DNA from: Aradus depressus
Lineage: Eukaryota; Arthropoda; Insecta; Hemiptera; Aradidae
Direction: 5' to 3'
Length of the DNA stretch: 64,000 nucleotides
NCBI GenBank assembly: GCA_963662175.1
Contig: OY759215.1
Span: forward strand, 31,746,066-31,810,065
Shown: positions 32,250 through 43,087 of the stretch, piece by piece
How positions within the stretch are numbered: position 1 is the first letter of the stretch
Layout: each line of letters opens with the position of its first letter
Program-made: the position numbers and the translations under genes
The notes under the pieces: model-generated
Database searches by the model: none
Told to the model about the DNA's origin: nothing
What the model saw: the letters and a program-made list of their open reading frames with translations, nothing else

Positions 32250-32760
32250 GAAATTAGCTACCAGACCAACGTTGAAGTAAAAGAAAATGTCTTGAAATCA
32301 AAAAACGCAAAAAACGTTGACAAAAAAAAATACCTTTATTTCCTTTTTCTTTTTTTTTTTCTATTTTCCATTTTTCTTTCGAACAGTTCTGAGAGTCTAG
32401 AACCAGAGATAGAGAATAGCTCATCTTATAACGTTCGCTCGTACCCACCGCAACTCTCCTCAGTTCTTCATCCCACTTTGTCTCAGGCTTCTCATCCTGT
32501 CTCTTGGACACTCCAGAATGGACTTTGTCCATCATTCTCGAAGTTCATGGAGAACATCATCCGCCCTCGCAGTTCATGGACCTCCCATCTTCAGCTCCAC
32601 GTCAATCTGTTGGCTGCTGATGCCCACCACCAGGGATGTTTATCGAACTCCCGGTCTAGATCCGCCGATTTTGGGGAGGACCAGTGCTGGGTCGACCCCA
32701 ACCCAAAGGTACTACCTTCGCCCAAATCCTTGGCACATTTCTAAGGTTTCTAAGGTTCTA
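32250..32760 (-). repeat. 3' segment of the right arm
   Basis: It matches 19630-20670 and 24531-25350 in inverse. On the minus strand one frame reads KWDEELRRVAVGTSERYKMS; the corresponding left-arm sequence gives DEELRRVSGEHKQTEKNE. The plus-strand frame at 32518-32760 contains DVYRTPGLDPP and GRTSAGSTPT, matching the antisense frame of the left arm. Confidence 0.75.
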
Positions 32761-33690
32761 ATTCATTCTCGGCACATTTCTAAGAATTGTTTCATACTAG
32801 TTTGGTTTCAAAGAGTTACTCTTATATCTTTCTTTATTCCTAACTACTAATTTTCAATTCTTTATTTTAATTAGGTGTTTCACATTATCTGTGCAGAAAT
32901 CGTTAAAGTATTATCTTTTATTATCATTCTGTTTTTCTATCTGCTTTTTTCTCCAGACGCCGCATTCACAGATATCATTTCATTGTTTCACGAACCTGCC
33001 CCGGCTTCTCTTTTGTTTCTTCGGGTACCTCGTTCTTCTTCCGTCACTCAACCTTATTACCATCATGTTATTTATTGTTTAAAATTACAACTTCGATTCT
33101 GCATATTTTTCTTCTGGGGTAATCTGCTGGTTATAATGCGCTAAATCTTCTTGAAACTACTTCCTCCAACTTGATTTCTTATCTTCTTGGTTGGCTTTCA
33201 AGTATTTGCACTTCTTTGTCTTCTGGCATTTGTTTTCAGCTCCTTCTTTCTGTATACATTTCTTCCTTTCATGAGGCCCACTTCCACGAATCCTTTTCCG
33301 GATCTTCTCCATTCTTGTTCCGAAGGAAGGTTCTCCAGGCCTCATCTAACCAGTGTACAATTCTTCCTTTCGTGCGGCCACCTGCCAGTTTTATCTTTCC
33401 CTTCCTATTCTTCTTGGGTAATCTGCTGGCTATAATAGGCTAAATCTTCTTGAAACTGTTTCCTCCAATTTCATTTCAGTCTTATAGGTTCGATTATAGG
33501 TCGTTGCACTTCTTTCTCTTCTGACCTCTTCATTTTCCAGTTCACAATTCTTCCTTTCATAAGGCCCACCACCCCACTTCCAAGATTCATTTTCCTGATC
33601 CTCTTCATTATATCTTATATACTTATATACATAAAGGAAGATCCGTATCTATCATTCGTCACACCGCGTAACTTTCACTAAGTCTTTTCC
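32761..33690 (-). repeat. Diverged right-arm sequence between 3' end and array
   Basis: Contains parts matching left-arm 19480-19600 (complement of GAGGTAATAAGGTTGAGTGA near 33040-33062) and scattered satellite-unit pieces from about 33110. No intact gene. Confidence 0.55.
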
Positions 33691-35599
33691 TGATCTTCTT
33701 CATGATGTCTTCCTTTCTTGCTTCCACGATCGTTTTCCAGATCCTTAATCATCTTCTTTCTCTTCTTCCTTCTTATTCTTCTGGGGTAATCTGTTGGCAA
33801 TATTACGCTGAATATTATTGTAACTATTCCCCCAATTTGATTTCTTCATTTTTGGTTGGCTTCCAGGTATTTGCACTTGTTTGTCTTCTGGCCAGTTGTT
33901 CTCTCTTCATCTTCTTACTAATTTATGTAGTTTTCGGGCTTCTTTCCAATATTTTCTCTTCTCATTCTTCTGGGGTATTTTCTGCTGTACTTGCACTTCT
34001 CCTTTTTTGAACTATTTCCTCCAGTTTGATTTCTTCATTCTGGGTTGGCTTTCAGGTATTAGCACTTGTTTGTCTTCTGAACAGTTTTCCTCTCTTCATT
34101 TTCTTACTAATTTATGTAGTTTTCGGGCTTCTTTCCAATATTTTTTCTTCTCATTCTTCTGTGGTAATTTCTGTTGGCTAAATTTTCTTTGAACTGTTTC
34201 CTCTCTAGTTCGACTTTCTACATTTTTGGTTGGCTTCCAGGTATTCACACTTGTTTGTCTTCTGACCAGATGTTCTCTCATCTTCTTACTAATTTATGTT
34301 GATTTCGGGCTTCTTTCCAATATTTTTTTTTCTCATTCTTCTGGGGTATTTTCTGCTGGCTTCTTCTTTAAACTATTTCCTCCAGTTTGATTTTTTCATT
34401 CTTGGTAGGCTTCCAAGTATTTTCACTTGTTTGTCTTCCGGCCCGTTTTTCTCTCATCTTCTTCCTAATTTATGGACATTTCGGTCTTCTTTCCAATATT
34501 TACTCTTCTCATTCTTCTGGGGTATTTTCTGCTGTCTAAATCTTCTTTGAACTGTTTCCTCTCCAGTTTGATTTTCTTCATTCTAGTTGGCTTCCAGGTA
34601 TTTTCACTTGTTTGTCTTCTGAACACTTTTTCTCTCATCTTCTTCCTAATTGATGTTCATTTCGGGCTTCTTTCCAATATTTTCTCTTCTCATTCTTCTG
34701 GGGTATTTTCTGCTGGCTTCTTCTATGGACTGTTTCCTCTCTAGTTTGATTTTTTCATTCTAGGTTAGCTTTCAGGTATTTTCACTTGTTTGTTTTCCGG
34801 CCCGTTTTTCTCTCATCTTCTTCCCAATTTATGTACATTCGGCCTACATTCCAATATTTTCTCTTCTCATTCTTCCGGGGTATTTTCTCCTGGCTTAATC
34901 TTCTTTGATCTGTTTCTTCTCTAGTTCGATTGTCTTCATTTTTGGTTGGCTTTCAGGTATTTTCACTTGTTTGTCTTCCGGCCCGTTTTTCTCTCATCTT
35001 CTTCCTAATTTATGGACATTTCGGGCTTCTTTCCAATATTTTCCCCTCTCATTCTTCTGGGGTATTTTCTGCTCAGGATTTCAGGTATTTGTATTTATAT
35101 GTCTTCTAGCCTATTTTTTTCTCTTACTTTTTCAGTTAACGATTCTTTCTTCAATATGATCTTTTCTCTTTCTTCTGGGGTATTTTCTGCTGTCTGAATC
35201 TTCTTTGAACTGTTTCCTCTCTAGTTTGATTTTCTTTATTCTTGGTTGGCTTCCAGGTATTCACACTTGTTTGTCTTCTGACCAGATGTTCTCTCATCTT
35301 CTTACTAATTTATGTTGGATTTCGGGCTTCTTTCCAATATTCTTCTTCTCAATCTTCTGGGGTATTTTCTGCTGGCTTCTTCTTTAAACTATTTCCTCCA
35401 GTTTGATTTTTTCTTTCTTGATAGGCTTCCAAGATTTAGCACTAGTTTGTCTTCTGAACAGTTTTTCTCTCATCTTCTTCCTAATTTATGGACATTTCGG
35501 GCTTCTTTCCAATATTTACTCCTCTCATTCTTCTGGGGTATTCTCTGCTCCCTAAATCTTCTTTGAACTATTTCCTCTCTAGTTCGATTTTCTTCATTT

Positions 35600-37830
35600 T
35601 TGGTTGGCTTTCAGGTATTTTCACTTGTTTGTCTTCCGGCCCGTTTTTCTCTCATCTTCTTCCCAATTTATGTACATTCAAGCTACATTCCAATATTTTC
35701 TCTTCTCATTCTTCTGGGGTATTTTCTGCTGGCTTCTTCTTTGAACTATTTCCTCTCCAGTTTGATTTTTTTCATTCTTGGTTGGCTTCCAGGTATTTTC
35801 CCTTGTTTGTCTTTCGGCCAGTTTTTCTCTCATCTTCTTCGTAATTTATGTATATTTCGGGCTTCATTCCAATATTTTCTCTTCTCATTCTTCTGGGGTA
35901 TTTTCTGCTGGCTTCTTCTTTGAACTATTTCCTCTCCAGTTTGATTTTTTTCATTCTTGGTTGGCTTCCAGGTATTTTCCCTTGTTTGTCTTTCGGCCAG
36001 TTTTTCTCTCATCTTCTTCGTAATTTATGTACATTCGGGCTACATTCCAATATTTTCTCTTCTCATTCTTCTGGGGTATTTTCTGCTGGCTTCTTCTTTG
36101 AACTATTTCCTCTCCAGTTTGATTTTTTTCATTCTTGGTTGGCTTCCAGGTATTTTCCCTTGTTTGTCTTTCGGCCAGTTTTTCTCTCATCTTCTTCGTA
36201 ATTTATGTACATTCGGGCTACATTCCAATATCTTCTCTTCTCATTCTTCTGGGGTATTTTCTGCTGGCTTCTTCTTTGAACTATTTCCTCTCCAGTTTGA
36301 TTTTTTTCATTCTTGGTTGGCTTCCAGGTATTTTCCCTTGTTTGTCTTTCGGCCAGTTTTTCTCTCATCTTCTTCGTAATTTATGTACATTCGGGCTACA
36401 TTCCAATATTTTCTCTTCTCATTCTTCTGGGGTAATTTCTGCTGGCTTCTTCTTTGAACTATTTCCTCTCCAGTTTGATTTTTTTCATTCTTGGTTGGCT
36501 TCCAGGTATTTTCCCTTGTTTGTCTTTCGGCCAGTTTTTCTCTCATCTTCTTCGTAATTTATGTACATTCGGGCTACATTCCAATATTTTCTCTTCTCAT
36601 TCTTCTGGGGTAATTTCTGCTGTCTTCTTCTTTGAACTATTTCCTCTCCAGTTTGATTTTTTTCATTCTTGGTTGGCTTCCAGGTATTTTCCCTTGTTTG
36701 TCTTTCGGCCAGTTTTTCTCTCATCTTCTTCGTAATTTATGTACATTCGGGCTACATTCCAATATTTTCTCTTCTCATTCTTCTGGGGTATTTTCTGCTG
36801 GCTTCTTCTTTGAACTATTTCCTCTCCAGTTTGATTTTTTTCATTCTTGGTTGGCTTCCAGGTATTTTCCCTTGTTTGTCTTTCGGCCAGTTTTTCTCTC
36901 ATCTTCTTCGTAATTTATGTACATTCGGGCTACATTCCAATATTTTCTCTTCTCATTCTTCTGGGGTAATTTCTGCTGGCTTCTTCTTTGAACTATTTCC
37001 TCTCCAGTTTGATTTTTTTCATTCTTGGTTGGCTTCCAGGTATTTTCCCTTGTTTGTCTTTCGGCCAGTTTTTCTCTCATCTTCTTCGTAATTTATGTAC
37101 ATTCGGGCTACATTCCAATATTTTCTCTTCTCATTCTTCTGGGGTAATTTCTGCTGGCTTCTTCTTTGAACTATTTCCTCTCCAGTTTGATTTTTTTCAT
37201 TCTTGGTTGGCTTCCAGGTATTTTCCCTTGTTTGTCTTTCGGTCAGTTTTTCTCTCATCTTCTTCGTAATTTATGTACATTCGGGCTACATTCCAATATT
37301 TTCTCTTCTCATTCTTCTGGGGTATTTTCTGCTGGCTTCTTCTTTGAACTATTTCCGCTCCAGTTTGATTTTTTTCATTCTTGGTTGGCTTCCAGGTATT
37401 TTCCCTTGTTTGTCTTTCGGCCAGTTTTTCTCTCATCTTCTTCGTAATTTATGTATATTTCGGGCTTCATTCCAATATTTTCTCTTCTCATTCTTCTGGG
37501 GTATTTTCTGCTGGCTTCTTCTTTGAACTATTTCCTCTCCAGTTTGATTTTTTTCATTCTTGGTTGGCTTCCAGGTATTTTCCCTTGTTTGTCTTTCGGC
37601 CAGTTTTTCTCTCATCTTCTTCGTAATTTATGTACATTCGGGCTACATTCCAATATTTTCTCTTCTCATTCTTCTGGGGTATTTTCTGCTCGCTTCTTCT
37701 TTGAACTATTTCCTCTCCAGTTTGATTTTTTTCATTCTTGGTAGGCTTCCAGGTATTTTCCCTTGTTTGTCTTTCGGCCAGTTTTTCTCTCATCTTCTTC
37801 CTAATTTATGTACATTTGGGGCTTATTTCC
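35600..37830 (-). repeat. Homogenised core of the 178-bp array (about 12 units)
   Basis: GGTTGGCTTCCAGGTATTTT recurs about every 178 bp (plus-strand frame starts at 35778, 35957, 36135, 36669, 37203, 37381, 37560, 37738). Most units differ by only one or a few bases, for example GGTATTTTCTG versus GGTAATTTCTG. This implies recent amplification or gene conversion. Confidence 0.95.
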
Positions 37831-38036
37831 AATATTTACTCTTCTCATTCTTCCGGGGTATTATCTCTTGGCTTAATCTTCTTTGATCTGTTTCCTCTCT
37901 GGTTTGATTTTCTTCATTTTTTGTTGGCTTCCAGGTATTTGCAATTGTTTGTCTTCTGAACAGTTTTTCTCTCTTCATCTTCTTACTAAAGTCTTTAGTA
38001 TTCTGGCTTTTTTTCATGTCCATTCCGTCTTTTAAT

Positions 38037-38133
38037 CTGTAAAAATAATGCAGACAAAATCATTTCTGATTAAAAACAATATATTATTTAAAAATGAACA
38101 ATAATTAACATAACTAATGAGCAAAGCACTCAC
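38037..38133 (-). other. Intron-like module R1 (97 bp)
   Basis: Minus strand: donor ACTG|GTGAGTGC, acceptor ATTTTTACAG|ATTAAAAG. Homologous to L1-L8. Confidence 0.65.
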
Positions 38134-38283
38134 CAGTATGCTGCCAGTCCCTATCTTTCATTTGATATGTTGGATTTCAGGTATTTTTATTTATATGTCT
38201 TCTCGCCAATTTTTTCTTAATCATGTTCTCAATACATTATGTTGAACTCAGGTCTCTTTTTGATGTCTAATCCATTTTTTGAT

Positions 38284-38379
38284 CTGTAAAAAAAAAGGAG
38301 ACAAAATATTTCAGATTAAAAACAATATATTATTTATAAATGAACAATAATTATCGTAACTAATGAGCAAAGCACTCAC
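38284..38379 (-). other. Intron-like module R2 (96 bp)
   Basis: Minus strand: donor ACTG|GTGAGTGC, acceptor TTTTTTTACAG|ATCAAAAA. Confidence 0.65.
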
Positions 38380-39054
38380 CAGTATGCTGCCAGTCCCTAT
38401 CTTTCATTTGATATGTTGGATTTCAGGTATGTGTATTTATATATCTTCTGGCCTATTTTTTTCTCTTACTCTTTCAGTTAACTATCTTTCTTCAATCATA
38501 TTATGATCCTTTCTCTTTCTTCTGGGGTATTTTCTGCTGTCTAAATCTTCTTTGAACTGTTTCCTCTCCAGTTTGATTTTCTTCATTCTAGTTGGCTTCC
38601 AGGTATTTTCACTTGTTTGTCTTCAGGCCAGTTTTTCTCTCATCTTCTTCCTAATTTATGTACATTTGGGGCTTCTTTCCAATATTTTCTCTTCTCATTC
38701 TTCTGGGGTATTTTCTGCTGGCTTCTTCTATGAACTGTTTCCTTTTTTCATTCTCGGTTGGCTTTCAGGTATTAGCACTTGTTCGTCTTCTGGACAGTTT
38801 TTCTCTCTTCGTCTTCTTCCTAATTTATGTACATTTCGGGCTTATTTCCAATATTTACTCTTCTCATTTTCCGGGGTATTTTCTCCTGGCTTAATCTTCT
38901 TTGATCTGTTTCCTCTCTGGTTTGATTTTCTTCATTTTTTGTTGGCTTCCAGGTATTAGCACTTGTTTGTCTTCTGAACAGTTTTTCTCTCTTCATCTCC
39001 TTACTAATGTCTTTAGTATTCTAGCTTTTTTTCATTTCCATTCCATGTTTTAAT

Positions 39055-39151
39055 CTGTGAAAATAATGCAGACAAAATGATTTCTGATTAAAAACAATAT
39101 ATTATTTATAAATGAACAATAATTATCGTAACTAATGAGCTATGCACTCAC
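39055..39151 (-). other. Intron-like module R3 (97 bp)
   Basis: Minus strand: donor ACTG|GTGAGTGC, acceptor ATTTTCACAG|ATTAAAAC. Confidence 0.65.
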
Positions 39152-39966
39152 CAGTATGCTGCCAGTCCCTATCTTTCATTTGATATGTAGGATTTCAGGT
39201 ATTTGTATTTATATGTCTTCTGGCCTAGTTTTTTCTCTTAATTTTTCAGTTAACGATTCTTTCTTCAATATGATCTTTTCTCTTTCTTCTGGGGTATTTT
39301 CTGCTGTCTGAATCTTCTTTGAACTGTTTCCTCTCTAGTTTGATTTTCTTTATTCTTGGTTGGCTTCCAGGTATTCACACTTGTTTGTCTTCTGACCAGA
39401 TGTTCTCTCATCTTCTTACTAATTTATGTTGGATTTCGGGCTTCTTTCCAATATTCTTCTTCTCAATCTTCTGGGGTATTTTCTGCTGGCTTCTTCTTTA
39501 AACTATTTCCTCCAGTTTGATTTTTTCATTCTTGATAGGCTTCCAAGATTTAGCGCTAGTTTGTCTTCTGAACAGTTTTTCTCTCATCTTCTTCCTAATT
39601 TATGGACATTTCGGGCTTCTTTCCAATATTTACTCTTCTCATTCTTCTGGGGTATTCTCTGCTCCCTAAATCTTCTTTGAACTATTTCCTCTCTAGTTCG
39701 ATTTTCTTCATTTTTGGTTGGCTTTCAGGTATTTTCACTTGTTTGTCTTCCGGCCCGTTTTTCTCTCATCTTCTTCCCAATTTATGTACATTCGGGCTAC
39801 ATTCCAATATTTTCTCTTCTCATTCTTCTGGGGTATTTTCTGCTGGCTTCTTCTTTGAACTATTTCCTCTCCAGTTTGATTTTTTTCATTCTTGGTTGGC
39901 TCATCATGTTCCCGGTACATTATATTGAATCTTGGCCTCTTTTTGATGTCTAATCCATTTTTTGAT

Positions 39967-40062
39967 CTGTAAAAAAAATGCAGACAAAATATTTCAGATT
40001 AAAAACAATATATTATTTATGAATGAACAATAATTATCGTAACTAATGAGCAAAGCACTCAC
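39967..40062 (-). other. Intron-like module R4 (96 bp)
   Basis: Minus strand: donor ACTG|GTGAGTGC, acceptor TTTTTTTACAG|ATCAAAAA. Confidence 0.65.
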
Positions 40063-40212
40063 CAGTATGCTGCCAGTCCCTATCTTTCATTTGATATGTT
40101 GTATTTTAGGTAATTGTATTTATATGTCTTCTCGCCTATTTTTTCCTCATCATGTTCCCGGTACATTATATTGAATCTTGGCCTCTTTTTGATGTCTAAT
40201 CCATTTTTTGAT

Positions 40213-40308
40213 CCGTAAAAAAAATGCAGACAAAATATTTCAGATTAAAAACAATATATTATTTATGAATGAACAATAATTATCGTAACTAATGAGCAAA
40301 GCACTCAC
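40213..40308 (-). other. Intron-like module R5 with damaged acceptor
   Basis: Donor ACTG|GTGAGTGC is intact, but the acceptor reads TTTTTTACGG|ATCAAAAA, AG having become GG. Otherwise it is nearly identical to R4. Confidence 0.6.
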
Positions 40309-41386
40309 CAGTATGCAGCCCGCCACTATATTTCCAATAATTTTATGTTGGATTCCAGGTATTTATATATATATGTCTTATGGTTTATTTGTTTCGCTTA
40401 CTTTTTCAGTTAATGATTCTTTCTTCATCGTCTCAATATTTTTCTTCTCATTCTTCTGGGGTGTTCTCTGCTGGACAAACCTATTCGATATATTTCTCTA
40501 GTTTGATTTCTTCATTTTTGGTTGGCTTACAGGTATTTGCACTTGTTTGTCTTCTGGACAGTTTTTCTCCTTCATCTTCTTACTAATTTATGTAGTATTC
40601 GGGCTTCTTTCCAATATCTTCTCTTCTCTTTCTTCTCGGTTATTTTCTGCTGGCTAATTCTTATTTGAACTGTTTTCTCTCGAGTTTGATTTTCTTCATT
40701 CTTGGTTGGCTTCCAGGTATTTGCACTTGTTTGTTTTCTGGTCAGTTTTTCTCTCTTCATCTTCTTACTAATTTATGTAGTTTTCGGGTGTCTTTCTAAT
40801 ATTTTCACTGCTCATTCTTCTGGGGTGTTCTCTGCTGGTTAAACCTATTAGATATATATCTCTAGTTTGATTTCTTCCTTTTTGGTTGGCTTCCATGTAT
40901 TTGCACCTTTTTTTCTTCTGAACAGTTTTGTCTCTCTTCATTTTCTTACTAATTTATGTAGTTTTCGGGCTTCTTTCAAATATTTTCTCTTTTCTTTCTT
41001 CTAGGTTATTTTCTGCTGGCTAAATCTTCTTTGAACTATTTCCTCCAGTTTGATTTTTCCATTCAGTTCGATTGTTATCATTTCCAATCTTCTCTTCCAT
41101 TCGTTTCTTCATAGTAGTAATGGCTACGACTGGTAGTAGTAGTAACTCATAGCCTCTACATCTATATCTATAATTTTTCTCCCTTCTTCTCTTTCTGAAC
41201 TAACCGTCTGCCCAACATGCATAACATTTTTCTGGGAGTTCAGGACTATTGCATTAAATCTGATTTCTTTTCGTGATTGGCGTAAAGTTATTTACACTTC
41301 TCTGTATTTATTTTCTGACCTAGTTAGCTGCAGGTAGAACTGTGGAGTTCCATGGCTTCCATTTGATGTCCAATTCAATTTTTGAT

Positions 41387-41484
41387 CTATATAAATAAAA
41401 CAGTCAAAATTAATTCTGATTAAAGACAATTTAATATTTATAAATGAAGAATCGTTATTATTTATGAGCGAATCGCTCAAGTAC
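41387..41484 (-). other. Intron-like module R6 (98 bp), most diverged
   Basis: Minus strand: donor AACAG|GTACTTGAGC, acceptor TTTATATAG|ATCAAAAA. GT and AG are both kept despite substitutions in between. Confidence 0.6.
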
Positions 41485-41754
41485 CTGTTAGTTGCCCACC
41501 ACTACTTTCCCAATAATATAGTTTGATAATTGTTATTCTCATATAATTCTAATTTGTGATATGGACTATATATTTTAGGAGGATATAGTTTAGATGTTAC
41601 TTCAAATTAAACTGATTTTTGTCCTAGAAATAACACATAAAAAAACAGAGAGGTTAGCTATACAATTTATTCAAAGATACTGTGATGAGGAACTTAAGAA
41701 AAAAATTAGCTATCGAACTCCAATAAAAATTTGACTGTACTACTTTATAGCCCC

Positions 41755-42150
41755 GATGTTTGCAAGGAGCAAAATGCATAACAGGAAAACATATTTTTGG
41801 AAGGATCCAAAGGAAGATTGCATTATAGCCCAGATATTTGCAAGGAGCAAAATGCATAACAGGAAAACACATTTTTGGAAGGATCCAAAGCAAGCTTGCA
41901 TTATAGCCCAGATTTTTGCAAGGAGCAAAATGCATAACAGAAAAACAGACTTTTGGAAGAATCCAAAACAAGCTTGCTTTGTAGCCCAGATTAATGCAAG
42001 GAGCAAAATGCATAACAGGAAAACTGATTTTTGGAAGAATCCAAAGCAAGCTTGCATTATAGCCCAGATTTTTGCAAGGAGCGAAATGCATAACAGGAAA
42101 ACAGATTTTTGGAAGGATCTAAAGCAAGCCTGCTTAATAGAAAACAGATT
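41755..42150 (-). repeat. 78-bp tandem array, 5 units, right arm
   Basis: TGCAAGGAGCAAAATGCATA begins at 41761, 41839, 41917, 41995 and 42073, exactly 78 bp (26 codons) apart. The period is a multiple of three, so frames stay open on both strands (144 codons plus, 178 and 145 codons minus). The plus-strand repeat is ARSKMHNRKT-FWK-PK. On the minus strand it contains GGATCCTTCCAAAAATCTG, linking it to the 44-bp array of the left arm. Confidence 0.9.
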
Positions 42151-42179
42151 TGCGGTGTGGTATTCAAACTGTATATTAT

Positions 42180-42884
42180 ACATCGTATAAATTAAATTAT
42201 CCATTATAAAAATTAACTCACAAAAGCAAGAGCATCTTTGAAAAAAAAAGTAATGAACGTGTTGACGCTTTGTCATTTCAAATCAGACTGAAGAAAATTA
42301 TTTTTGAAAAATAAATGAATAAAAATATATGTTGCTAACGTACAGGAAACGAACAAAAAATTTTACATTTTTAAGTATAAGTCAAAATTCACAATTATTA
42401 AATAAATAAAAACAAAGAATCGGTTTAACTTTTTATATTGTCTAATTCCACAAAAATATATAGTACATAAAGCGTACCGGTTTCGGTTTACGCCATCAGT
42501 GATTACGAGCATATGTAACTCCGATTATATTCGCATCGAGCTGATTCAATCCGCTTCTATCTTATATTTTTATTTTATCTTTAGTTTTATTAATCTTACT
42601 TCGTGTTTTGAATGGAGATGTAGTCTTCTTTTTTGTGGACTACAGTGTTGCTCCTCTGGTCAGGAAACACATGCAAAGAACAGAGAGACCAGAGGAAGCT
42701 GGATAAGAGACCTAATGAAACTGGCTTTGGCATCACTAGGCCTGTGCCTTCTCTTTGAGTTGTGCAATGGATCAAAAATTCTATGATGATTCCAAGTATG
42801 AAAATGATCTGTATTCTATCTCTGTGTGAATTCGAACTCCTGATAGAAATCAGGAACATGATGTTTTATCTGTGGGTCCTGTAA
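42180..42884. other. No gene; sequence like the foldback arm at about 42430-42510
   Basis: TATATTGTCTAATTCCAC, TATATAGTACATAAAGCG, CGGTTTCGGTTTACGCCATC resembles the 22.30-22.44 kb palindrome arm. ORFs at 42499-42859 lack recognisable domains. Confidence 0.45.
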
Positions 42885-43085
42885 GGATGACAACTATTGA
42901 TTTTCAGACAAATTGGCCATAGGGATCAGAGGAGAGGGCCTAACACAAAAACACTAATAACTGTCGATGTAACCAATCTATCAACACGAAATTTAATACG
43001 ATGATTCAAAAGCACATGAGCATAAAGTTAGTTCATTAATTCGCGCTGGGGAAGTACAATGATTCACCGGCGACTTTTTTAAAAC
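42885..43085. repeat. DR1 fragment
   Basis: TATTGATTTTCAGACAAATT, CTAATAACTGTCGATGTAAC and CGCGCTGGGGAAGTACAATG with GATTCACCGGCGACTTTTTT. One of the most complete DR1 pieces. Confidence 0.7.
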
Positions 43086-43087
43086 TA

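Larger units (their letters stand above)
33100..41075 (-). repeat. 178-bp complex satellite array (same family as 182-bp array)
   Basis: On the minus strand the landmarks are those of the left array: AAACTGGAGAGGAAATAGTT, CCAGAAGAATGAGAAGAGAA and AATATTGGAATGTAGCCCGA. The peptide frame is the counterpart (EEIVQRRSQQKIPQKNEKRK versus EEIVQRRFSQQRIAQKNEKR). Units are 178-179 bp in the core and vary elsewhere. The ORFs rich in Phe, Leu and Ser on the plus strand are translations of the complementary pyrimidine-rich strand and are not proposed as genes. Confidence 0.95.
32250..42170 (-). other. Right arm, minus-strand paralogue of the left arm
   Basis: Read on the minus strand from 42170 it has the 78-bp array, an intron-like module (41387-41484), the 178-bp satellite with further modules, the GGTAGTACCTTTGGGTTGGG segment (about 32705-32720), the GTCTAGA/GGGAGTTCGATAAACATC segment, and a 3' end with AAGTGGGATGAAGAACTGAG, GTTGCGGTGGGTACGAGCGA and a TTTGTCAACGTTTTTTGCG run. 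This is the order of the left arm. The two arms converge on the 20.7-32.2 kb centre. Confidence 0.7.

Noticed and set aside
33702..39953. Hydrophobic plus-strand ORFs (up to 140 codons) as membrane proteins
   Set aside because: They arise from translating a T/C-rich satellite strand, shift frame each unit, and are opposite to the conserved sense strand.
42499..42859. ORFs of 95 and 87 codons on opposite strands
   Set aside because: No domain, no splice signals and mutual overlap.
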